Source: a bacterium (lineage in GTDB: Bacteria; Bdellovibrionota_C; UBA2361; OMII01). Taken from it: 5,390 bases of DNA. Position 1 is the stretch's first letter. Each line of letters starts with the position of its first letter. The notes under the pieces are model-generated. The model did no database searches, was not told the origin of the DNA, and worked only from the letters and a program-made list of their open reading frames with translations. The DNA lies in NCBI GenBank assembly GCA_017853915.1, contig JAFMIS010000197.1:1-5390 (forward strand), in the 5' to 3' direction. The position numbers and the translations under genes are program-made. Below are positions 1 through 5,361 of the stretch, piece after piece.

Positions 1-3
1 TTT

Positions 4-555
4 ATGAAACACACTCTACTCTCGTTAACCTTTAGTGCTCTTCTGTGCGGGTGCGCGATGTTCGACGAAGCACCTCCGAGTACTCCAGAGGGGCTCGCCT
101 CGATTTCATACACCCTGTACGTAAGTAGAGCCTCGTTGACTAACACTGAATTCGAGCAATATAAGCTTCTTCCAGCCGGACTATTTTCAGAGTGCGGGAC
201 GATTCATCGCGGACGCTCCGAGACGCGACAACAGACGATAGAGAAAGTCGATTCAGAGAAGCTCGTGAAGTCGCGTGAGCTGGCCCTCGAGCTTTTTGAG
301 ACGTTATCCTCCGGTGATCATGCCCCCGTTGATGCTCCTGGCGCGAACTCAGGTTTGGCGGATCCGGGCAAATACACGCTGACCGTTCAGGTGGGCGAGA
401 AGAGGGTAGACCTCAAGACTTCCTTTGACTTCGTGGAGCGGCAGCAAACCTCGCTCTCGTCCCATGCTCATTCTTTGACTCAGATGATACGGAGCATGCC
501 CAGTAAGACCCTGTGTGGTAACCAAGACTTCTACGGAATTGGACGACGGTCGTAA
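4..555 (+). CDS. Putative lipoprotein of unknown function (183 aa)
   Basis: The protein starts with a short lipoprotein signal peptide: Lys2, a hydrophobic stretch over residues 5-14, and a lipobox L14-C15-G16-C17 with Cys17 as the predicted lipidated residue. A Cys at the -2 position is less usual than Ala or Ser but tolerated. The mature part is about 166 residues and soluble, with a probable strand-rich start (around 32-42), a charged helical stretch (around 73-101), a Thr/Val strand (123-139) and a polar C-terminus. Only two cysteines remain after Cys17 (C64 and C171), so a disulfide between them is possible if it is exported. I do not recognise a family. The ATG lies at base 4, so its ribosome binding site and promoter are outside the window. 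The start is supported only by the signal peptide following directly. Gene 2 is on the same strand but 238 bases away, so they are probably not tightly coupled. It presumably acts in the cell envelope. Confidence 0.8.
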   Translation: MKHTLLSLTFSALLCGCAMFDEAPPSTPEGLASISYTLYVSRASLTNTEFEQYKLLPAGLFSECGTIHRGRSETRQQTIEKVDSEKLVKSRELALELFETLSSGDHAPVDAPGANSGLADPGKYTLTVQVGEKRVDLKTSFDFVERQQTSLSSHAHSLTQMIRSMPSKTLCGNQDFYGIGRRS

Positions 556-593
556 CTGATAGAAGATGCGTTTTTGTACAGAAATCGGTCTCT

Positions 594-616
594 TTAGGTC
601 GGTTTTAGACCTATTT
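594..616 (+). terminator. Weak candidate hairpin/terminator after the first lipoprotein gene
   Basis: TAGGTC (595-600) can pair with GACCTA (608-613) around a 7-base loop, followed by TTT and then CCCC. It lies about 40 bases after the stop codon. The stem is short and the T-run is only three bases, so an intrinsic terminator is possible but not well supported. Confidence 0.25.
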
Positions 617-726
617 CCCCGTACCCAGAGAGGCTGGCTCGATTATCAAAACTCCCTTAGCGTTTCAAATCCATGTACCATTTCGCCAGGGTAGCCGGGC
701 AAGCCATATATATCCTGGGGCTTGAT

Positions 727-742
727 GAACGTAGTCACGTTC
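727..742. promoter_or_regulatory. Perfect 6-bp inverted repeat upstream of gene 2
   Basis: GAACGT (727-732), a 4-base spacer, then ACGTTC (737-742). The symmetry ends about 50 bases before the ATG at 794, a usual place for an operator or a small leader hairpin. No convincing -35/-10 pair could be placed around it. A 6-bp arm can arise by chance, so this is only a candidate site. Confidence 0.2.
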
Positions 743-780
743 CGAGCCGATACCTACGATGTGAATGAGAACGAGTAAAC

Positions 781-786
781 GGGGGA
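781..786 (+). promoter_or_regulatory. Ribosome binding site of gene 2
   Basis: GGGGGA lies 7 bases before the ATG at 794. An out-of-frame ATG at 786 overlaps it. The spacing and the signal peptide that follows favour 794 as the real start. Confidence 0.5.
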
Positions 787-793
787 TGGTCGT

Positions 794-1312
794 ATGTGTC
801 GTTTATCAACCAAGTTGTTTGTGTGTGTCCTTGCTCTGGCCGTGTCTGGGTGCGCCGACAATGAGGACACCAAGGTGACCGATATCTCCACCTCCAACTC
901 GACGATCGAGCTTCAGGAGCCGGCGATATTTGAGATAGATTTTGATTACAATTTTGACGACATCTTTAATGATGGAGATACCGTTAACCTTGTTGTAAAG
1001 GTTCCTCCGCAGCTCTCATATCTCAAGAACTCAGCTCAGCTTAATCAGTGGGGTGGGAGTGACTTCAACGTTACACCCTACAGTCGAACCTGTTCTGACG
1101 GCACGACGTATCTTGCATTTGTGTTTGACGATAATGACCTCGACAACGCGCACTCCTCCAACAATTCCGATGCTGAGTTAAGCCTTACCTTAGTCGGCCA
1201 ACGAAGAGCACAACAGATTTCAGTAGAGGCTACAGCGAGTATCGATAATGTCGAGTACGGATGCCTTGAGGATTTCGTGGCCGACGAGCAGGAGATTGTG
1301 GACGTAGAATAG
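794..1312 (+). CDS. Acidic putative lipoprotein, probable beta-sandwich (172 aa)
   Basis: The signal peptide has Arg3/Lys7, a hydrophobic core over residues 8-17 and a lipobox V17-S18-G19-C20. Cys20 is the predicted lipidated residue, and the next residue is Ala, which in enterobacterial rules would not retain the protein at the inner membrane. The mature part is strongly acidic, with many Asp/Asn/Glu. It alternates strand-like segments (44-54, 62-71, 104-111, 127-135, 140-150). The 'VNLVVKVPPQLSYL' stretch (64-77) and the strand near 'ISVEATASI' recall the DUF11/adhesin-type beta-sandwich domains of secreted proteins. That is inference from pattern, not a firm family call. C100 and C157 are the only mature cysteines besides Cys20 and could form a disulfide. 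A GGGGGA site precedes the ATG. Its stop lies 15 bases from the stop of the convergent membrane-protein gene, so the two transcripts may overlap at their 3' ends. Confidence 0.8.
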   Translation: MCRLSTKLFVCVLALAVSGCADNEDTKVTDISTSNSTIELQEPAIFEIDFDYNFDDIFNDGDTVNLVVKVPPQLSYLKNSAQLNQWGGSDFNVTPYSRTCSDGTTYLAFVFDDNDLDNAHSSNNSDAELSLTLVGQRRAQQISVEATASIDNVEYGCLEDFVADEQEIVDVE

Positions 1313-1327
1313 CGCCCGCATTTTGCT

Positions 1328-2872
1328 CTAAAATAGAGGTTGCCAGATATCATCAGTTTCATTAGCGGCTCGTTCCTCGGCGGCCGGGATATCGCTCCGT
1401 CCAAGAACTGTAAACGTCGTATCAGAGTAGAGAACCCGCCAAGGATCGCCGAGAGCTTCAGCAGGTGATGATGAATCCGTCGGGGTATCGCGAACGAGGA
1501 TGTGGGTCGGTTGAAGAATCTCAAGCGCTCGACGTCCTTCAGGCGACCCAAATGTGAACGCTTCCGCATTCAACTGATCGGTCTCAGGAAGATATGTCTC
1601 CTCATAGCGTCCATCCATAGAGACTTTAAAGCGAGGATAGAGACACCACAACGCAAAGCTACCGTTATTAAAATCAACCAATAATCGACCCTGCAGGTTA
1701 TGCGAGCGCATCCAACGAGTAGCATTGACGGGGTAGTCAGCGAGATCGAGAGAGAGCGACGAAGACGTTGTGATAAACCCTACTGTTCTCACCGTAAGCG
1801 CGATCACAAGAGCAGTCCCGGCTGCCGCGACAGATCGAGCTAATCGCTCAAAGAAGTGTGGAGCCTGAGCCCTGAGATGTTGTGATAGCAGGTGAATATA
1901 CGGAGCCCCGAAGACGAAGAACGTGATCATCGTCAATACTTCGAGGCGGATGTGTCGAACTCCCAGGTAGGTCGAAAGCGCTAGGAGCGACAGAGCCGCG
2001 AGATCACGCGTGCTTTTCCATGAACGCGTAATGCCCCAGATGATAGGGACTGCCGTGACGAGGAGCCCGAGGAACGGGGCTGGCTGAGTCCACAGCGGCC
2101 CCCATTCCGATATCGTTGGCCTCGACATCCCGAGCGCAGCGAGCAGGTACGCCGAATATGCCTTGAATCCATACGGCGTGAAGCACGGAGCGGCGCATGA
2201 GGCGAGAGCAACCACAGTGAGCAGTATCCTGTTTCTGCCTGTCAGCAGCGATGCAAAGGTCCACACCCATATAATTACGAGTCCGAGCGCGTAGCCCCCG
2301 TGCAGGTTGACCCAGGCGATGGAGATGATGGGGAGGAGCAAGACATATCTGACAACGCCGCGCTCTCTCAACTGTAGGAGCGCAAAAAATAAGAAAGATA
2401 TAAAGAGATAGGTGAAGGTCTGACACCTAATCGTGCTCCCCCATCCAAACAGCGCCTGGAGGAGACAGAGGGCCCAAAAAAGTATGGGTGAGGGGATAGC
2501 AGGAGTAAGCATTCTGCTGGCACGAAACAGCAGGATGACGGTTAGTGAGGCACTCAGTACTTTAAAAGCGACGAGCCCCCACTCACCAAAATGAGAGAGG
2601 ATCCACCAAAACACCACTCCGCTTAACCACTCGTGGTCGATCCAGACCGATTTTGTGGGGGAGAAAGCAAATGGTTCCGTTGAGGGCATAAACCCGAGCG
2701 TTTCCACTAGCCTACCGACCGCTAGTCGGGCGAACAGGTCGGGATCGGCGGGGGATGCTGAAAGGAGTTGGTGCCAGGTGAGAAGGAGTAAGACACTCAG
2801 GGCCGTCATCGGACGGCGATAAAAACAGCGTATCTGGTCACAGAGATGCTCAAATGTAGAGATGAAAGACAT
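1328..2872 (-). CDS. Polytopic membrane protein, probable GT-C-type glycosyltransferase-like (514 aa)
   Basis: The protein has roughly eleven hydrophobic segments between residues 22 and 368 (for example 22-39, 97-116, 126-146, 151-168, 174-188, 194-211, 216-234, 263-281, 288-304, 310-329, 344-368). A soluble C-terminal domain of about 130 residues follows. The first extracytoplasmic loop carries D43-P-D45, then 'W77-I-D79-H80-E81-W82'. This placing of acidic residues after the first membrane helix is typical of GT-C enzymes, which move sugars from polyprenyl-phosphate donors on the outer face of the inner membrane. N189-L-H191-G-G forms a second conserved-looking motif. The tail (about 394-425), with 'RLLVDFNNGSFALW' and 'RFKVSMDGRYE', resembles the extracytoplasmic domain of many uncharacterised bacterial proteins of this type. 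Donor, acceptor and actual activity are unknown. The start is supported by AGGA 8 bases upstream. It is transcribed divergently from the LysM lipoprotein gene. Confidence 0.75.
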   Translation of the reverse strand: MSFISTFEHLCDQIRCFYRRPMTALSVLLLLTWHQLLSASPADPDLFARLAVGRLVETLGFMPSTEPFAFSPTKSVWIDHEWLSGVVFWWILSHFGEWGLVAFKVLSASLTVILLFRASRMLTPAIPSPILFWALCLLQALFGWGSTIRCQTFTYLFISFLFFALLQLRERGVVRYVLLLPIISIAWVNLHGGYALGLVIIWVWTFASLLTGRNRILLTVVALASCAAPCFTPYGFKAYSAYLLAALGMSRPTISEWGPLWTQPAPFLGLLVTAVPIIWGITRSWKSTRDLAALSLLALSTYLGVRHIRLEVLTMITFFVFGAPYIHLLSQHLRAQAPHFFERLARSVAAAGTALVIALTVRTVGFITTSSSLSLDLADYPVNATRWMRSHNLQGRLLVDFNNGSFALWCLYPRFKVSMDGRYEETYLPETDQLNAEAFTFGSPEGRRALEILQPTHILVRDTPTDSSSPAEALGDPWRVLYSDTTFTVLGRSDIPAAEERAANETDDIWQPLF

Positions 2873-2880
2873 CGGTCGAT

Positions 2881-2884
2881 TCCT
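2881..2884 (-). promoter_or_regulatory. Ribosome binding site of the GT-C-like gene
   Basis: On the minus strand AGGA is separated by 8 bases from the ATG at 2872-2870. This supports that start over any internal Met. Confidence 0.55.
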
Positions 2885-2891
2885 GTGCGCG

Positions 2892-2949
2892 CGACTACAC
2901 CGCGGAAAAAATCGGTCTGGATCTTTTACCTGAATCGACTACACCGCGG
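2892..2949. promoter_or_regulatory. Pair of identical 14-base direct repeats in a divergent promoter region
   Basis: CGACTACACCGCGG occurs at 2892-2905 and again, without a mismatch, at 2936-2949. The copies are 44 bases apart start to start, a little over four helical turns. Each ends in the palindrome CCGCGG. They lie in the 152-base gap between the divergent GT-C-like and LysM-lipoprotein genes. The left copy is only 7 bases upstream of the minus-strand gene's AGGA site. An imperfectly related feature is an 8-base inverted repeat, AATCGACT (2933-2940) and AGTCGATT (2993-3000). A regulator binding both copies is the simplest reading. The regulator is unknown and no strong -35/-10 pairs were found. 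Confidence 0.45.
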
Positions 2950-3024
2950 CTGCCATCTTCATATAAGCACGGTTTAAAAAATCTTAACAATAAGTCGATT
3001 GAAGCCTGGGCCTGTAGGTGTTTA

Positions 3025-3807
3025 GTGAGAGCCATGAATTCTTCCCGCAATGTTCGATTCCTTCTAATAGCTTACGCACTGCTGGCTGTGATTGCGTCGG
3101 GGTGCACTATTCGCATTCAGCCAAGTAATGCGGGGTTTGACAAAGTAGCCGGTAAGGGCCCCTTGGTTCTTGTGTCAACAGATGAGACGCAGCCCTCGCA
3201 GCAGTTCTTGCGTGAGCATGTCGGCGAAAGTGAAGCGCTCCGCCACCTGATCCGTGAGCGCGGCACTCCTGAGGCTCTCAGTGTTGAGCGGGAATTCCTG
3301 CAGCCCACACGGTTAAAATTATTTTACCCCGCCAAAGGGCAGGTATATGTCTGTGAACGGTACGATGGAGAGTGGTTCGTTGTTGGTGCTGAAGCTATCT
3401 CCATGGGAGACCAGGAGTCTTTGACGAGGCAGCGCGCGGTATTCGTCGCCGCTTCTGAGAAACCAAAGAGCGCGACACCCGCTATTACTGAGAGGCCCTC
3501 TGAGAACATGACCGTTGCGCCGGTTGTATACCGTGGTGAACTACGGGGACAGTTGAAGCCCCCAGGAGCTGCTCAAGTGGCTAAGCTTTCGCGACACGGT
3601 GAAAACTATCACCATGAAGTTACGTTTTCAGGAGAAACGATCGCTCTCATATCGGATTGGTACACCGAAAGCCCAACGAACGCGCGTGCAATCGCTAACT
3701 ACAATCGACTGAGTCTCTCTGAGACTCCGCGTATGGGTTCTACGATTGTAATTCCTCAGAGGCTGATGCGTAATCCCCAGCCCCTTCCGGAAGCGATCGT
3801 GCCATAG
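3025..3807 (+). CDS. Lipoprotein with C-terminal LysM domain (260 aa)
   Basis: The signal peptide has Arg8 and Arg11, a hydrophobic core over 12-24 and a lipobox I23-A-S-G-C27, so Cys27 is the predicted lipid anchor. Residues about 45-125 form a compact region with paired charged helices and strands that I cannot assign. A Pro/Ser/Thr/Glu-rich linker follows (about 145-165). Residues 195-244 fit the LysM pattern: 'HEVTFSGETIALISDWY', then 'ARAIANYNRLS', then 'MGSTIVIP'. LysM binds N-acetylglucosamine-containing glycans such as peptidoglycan. A lipid-anchored LysM protein would thus tie the membrane to the cell wall or sense it (inference). No catalytic domain such as a peptidase or amidase is visible. 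The start is uncertain. GTG at 3025 has AGGTG 4 bases upstream (short spacing). The in-frame ATG at 3034 gives 257 residues and an equally good signal peptide, but no better ribosome site. The neighbouring gene on the left is divergent. Confidence 0.8.
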   Translation: MRAMNSSRNVRFLLIAYALLAVIASGCTIRIQPSNAGFDKVAGKGPLVLVSTDETQPSQQFLREHVGESEALRHLIRERGTPEALSVEREFLQPTRLKLFYPAKGQVYVCERYDGEWFVVGAEAISMGDQESLTRQRAVFVAASEKPKSATPAITERPSENMTVAPVVYRGELRGQLKPPGAAQVAKLSRHGENYHHEVTFSGETIALISDWYTESPTNARAIANYNRLSLSETPRMGSTIVIPQRLMRNPQPLPEAIVP

Positions 3808-3871
3808 TCGCGGCGGCACAAACACGTAATCGCCACATCTCATCCTCTGATCAATTCGAAATCAAGAACCG

Positions 3872-3887
3872 AAAAACCGAGAGCGGT
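3872..3887 (-). terminator. Weak candidate intrinsic terminator of the minus-strand gene
   Basis: On the minus strand ACCG-CTCT-CGGT forms a 4-bp hairpin followed at once by five T (AAAAA at 3872-3876 on the plus strand). It starts about 6 bases after the stop codon of the 3893-4882 gene. The position and T-run fit a terminator, but the stem is very short. Confidence 0.3.
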
Positions 3888-3892
3888 GCTGG

Positions 3893-4882
3893 TTAGAACA
3901 GTTGTAAAAGCACTTCGCGAATTTCCCGTCGTTTCTGAACGATCGCGTTCGCGAGGGCGTCTGGAAGTGGACCGCCTTTCTTCCAACGATCAAGCTCACT
4001 ATCCTCTCTGAGGCCTAGTCGCACAAGCGCTTCTGGCAGGGGCGCAATCCCCAAGAGAGCGCAGCTGAGTTGCGTAATATTAATAGCCCCAGAGTTGCCG
4101 CGCTCCTTAAGTCGAAGTGAGTCAAATTGCTGTGCGTTCTCGCCCGGCTCGAGTAACGTAGGAACTGTTTTGCCAGCAGCAACGGTATAATGACGCGATA
4201 CGGAAGGCGTAGAGCCCCCTCTATTCGGCATGGGCAGAGTGCGCGAGCCCTCAGCGCGTAGCACCACCAGCGGGGGACATGAGTCCAGTCCTCGGCTGGC
4301 TTGAATCGCCGCTTTTTGAGCGTGATTCACCACGATCGAAACCGTATACTCGGCCGCAATCTCTTCCCCGCCGCGCCTTGAGATCTTTCTCGCAGCGGCC
4401 TGCAGTGAGGCGAGCCCACGTTTAAGAGCGTGAAGCCTTCCAGTAGTCGGAGGGTGTTCTCCACGGAGGCTCCTAATATCGCGCTCGCGCCCGTTAAGGA
4501 TGGCGTTGGCCTGACGATCAGTTAATCGCGTCAGGTTTGTGGCCACAACGAGCGAGACAGCAGGCCGTAAGCCGCCATGTTGAACAACGGTGTCCCTAAT
4601 TCCCAAGCAGACCTGCCGCTCCCCAGCTACTAGCGAGGCAGGGCCATTGAGGGGTAATGGATGCACGACTTTGAGGTCGGCCGACCAATCGTTGCCTCCA
4701 CGCCCAAATTGTCGTACCGCGATGCCGTCCTCCACCAAATTTGTATGAGCAGAATCAACAGCGAGGAATGGAATGTGGCGCCAATCCGTGAGTTTCGGAG
4801 TTCCCGCACCGCCCGCCGCGGGGGTGCCTTCCGACTGTGTCCGAGAATGTCCGACGTGAGGATCGTTAGATTGGGAGGTCAT
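3893..4882 (-). CDS. Hypothetical soluble protein; possibly a diverged N-formylglutamate-amidohydrolase-like fold (329 aa)
   Basis: No signal peptide or membrane helix is visible, so it is probably cytoplasmic. Residues 1-30 are low-complexity (Ser/Thr/Gly/Pro/Ala) and likely disordered. No family is recognised with confidence. Several segments occur in the order expected for N-formylglutamate amidohydrolase-like proteins (PF05013): 'VDSAH' (42-46) where that family has a P-H-x-G-like loop, 'RQFGRGGND' (57-65), 'TRLTDRQAN' (118-126) where an R-x-x-D-x-N-R-like motif sits, 'IVVNHAQ' (183-189) where a D-x-H motif sits, and 'INITQLSCALLG' (267-278) where a Q-I-E-like strand sits. Several expected metal or catalytic residues are replaced, so it may be inactive, or the resemblance may be chance. 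The ATG at 4882 was chosen. A TTG at 4894 would add four residues, and neither has a clear ribosome site. The reading frame is open for 1 kb with no competing long ORF. It is convergent with the LysM lipoprotein gene. Confidence 0.6.
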   Translation of the reverse strand: MTSQSNDPHVGHSRTQSEGTPAAGGAGTPKLTDWRHIPFLAVDSAHTNLVEDGIAVRQFGRGGNDWSADLKVVHPLPLNGPASLVAGERQVCLGIRDTVVQHGGLRPAVSLVVATNLTRLTDRQANAILNGRERDIRSLRGEHPPTTGRLHALKRGLASLQAAARKISRRGGEEIAAEYTVSIVVNHAQKAAIQASRGLDSCPPLVVLRAEGSRTLPMPNRGGSTPSVSRHYTVAAGKTVPTLLEPGENAQQFDSLRLKERGNSGAINITQLSCALLGIAPLPEALVRLGLREDSELDRWKKGGPLPDALANAIVQKRREIREVLLQLF

Positions 4883-4903
4883 GATAACGAACAAAGCCTA
4901 AAT

Positions 4904-4909
4904 AGGAGG
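4904..4909 (+). promoter_or_regulatory. Perfect Shine-Dalgarno hexamer before a small ORF
   Basis: AGGAGG is followed after 4 bases (CAGA) by an ATG at 4914. It is the strongest ribosome-binding match noticed in the window, yet it precedes only a 36-codon ORF. The spacing is a little short. Confidence 0.3.
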
Positions 4910-4913
4910 CAGA

Positions 4914-5024
4914 ATGGTATCACGCGGTGTGGCCATAAAAACGGTTTATCAGATGTCACCCTGTTCGTATGAGGCGCCATTAGTTTCTTTTGAAAAAAAT
5001 CATGATCTACCACCGAGTATCTAA
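4914..5024 (+). CDS. Possible small protein (36 aa), divergent from the 3893-4882 gene
   Basis: An ATG behind AGGAGG opens a 36-codon frame ending in TAA. The product begins MVSRGVAIKTVYQMS and ends in a polar stretch with DLPPSI. It has no membrane segment, one cysteine (residue 17) and no recognisable motif. It lies in the leader region of the minus-strand gene and ends 54 bases before the tandem-repeat array. The only support is the ribosome site. Short ORFs of this size are common by chance, so this is a weak candidate for a small protein or leader peptide. Confidence 0.22.
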   Translation: MVSRGVAIKTVYQMSPCSYEAPLVSFEKNHDLPPSI

Positions 5025-5078
5025 TGTTTCCCATGTTCGCCGTTTGCGTCCGCCACCCGTCATTCGAGGATCCCTTGG

Positions 5079-5220
5079 GTCACCTTGATTGACGACCCCG
5101 AATGTATTGGAGGGCGCCCTGCGCGGGCGCCGAAATGTCGCGAATCACCATCATCATGTCTGGTTCACGTTATTTCCGGCGGCCGGACCGGCCGCCCTCC
5201 AAGGGAACAACCTTCCCTGT
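5079..5220. repeat. Tandem repeat unit 1 (142 bases), structured
   Basis: First full copy, beginning GTCACCTTGATTGA and ending TTCCCTGT. It carries an outer inverted repeat TTGGAG (5107-5112) / CTCCAA (5197-5202). Hairpin 1 is GGCGCCC (5113-5119) / GGGCGCC (5125-5131) with loop TGCGC. Hairpin 2 is GGCGGCC (5178-5184) / GGCCGCC (5190-5196) with loop GGACC. Hairpin 3 is AGGGAA (5202-5207) / TTCCCT (5213-5218) with loop CAACC. Compared with unit 2 it has one extra base near 5101-5106, and more changes in 5092-5106 than elsewhere. To its left only TCCCT (5071-5075) hints at further similarity, so the array seems to begin here. Confidence 0.85.
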
Positions 5221-5361
5221 GTCACCTTGATTGATGAGGCCAAATATTTGGAGGGCGCCCGGCTCGGGCGCCGTGATGTCGCGAATCACCGCCATCGTGT
5301 GAGGTTCACGTTATATCCGGCGGCCGAACCGGCCGCCCTCCAAGGGAACAACCTTCCCTGT
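5221..5361. repeat. Tandem repeat unit 2 (141 bases), structured
   Basis: Second full copy. From 5248 to 5361 it aligns without gaps to unit 1 with 11 differences in 114 bases. Outer inverted repeat: 5248-5253 / 5338-5343. Hairpin 1: 5254-5260 / 5266-5272 with loop GGCTC. Hairpin 2: 5319-5325 / 5331-5337 with loop GAACC. Hairpin 3: 5343-5348 / 5354-5359 with loop CAACC. All stem arms are identical to those of unit 1. Differences fall in loops 1 and 2 and in the region between the two GC-rich hairpins. Confidence 0.85.

Noticed and set aside
566..694. 42-codon plus-strand ORF between the first two lipoprotein genes
   Set aside because: The purine stretch AGAAG abuts the ATG with no spacing, the ORF contains the candidate terminator hairpin and shows no motif.
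1326..1338. CTCTA-AAA-TAGAG hairpin at the convergent gene ends
   Set aside because: Five AT-rich pairs with a 3-base loop and no T-run on either strand; it overlaps the stop region of the GT-C-like gene and is not a credible terminator.
1078..1569. 163-residue minus-strand ORF crossing the gene 2 / GT-C-like gene boundary
   Set aside because: It overlaps two better-supported genes in another frame and has no recognisable protein features; it is a shadow ORF.
2004..2426. 140-residue minus-strand ORF inside the GT-C-like gene
   Set aside because: Same strand, shifted frame within a clear membrane-protein gene; composition is not protein-like.
582..2918. Shared 10-mer AAATCGGTCT at 582-591 and 2909-2918
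   Set aside because: Many 10-base matches are expected by chance in a 5.4-kb window; the flanks do not match.
4661..4972. 103-residue plus-strand ORF opposite the start of the orphan gene
   Set aside because: It overlaps the 3893-4882 gene on the opposite strand, lacks a ribosome site and shows no motif.
5107..5202. tRNA gene (cloverleaf-like fold with a GGTTCAC stretch)
   Set aside because: At 96 bases it has no acceptor stem of 7 bp with CCA, no anticodon arm and no D-arm; the hairpins have 5-base loops of GC-rich palindromes instead.
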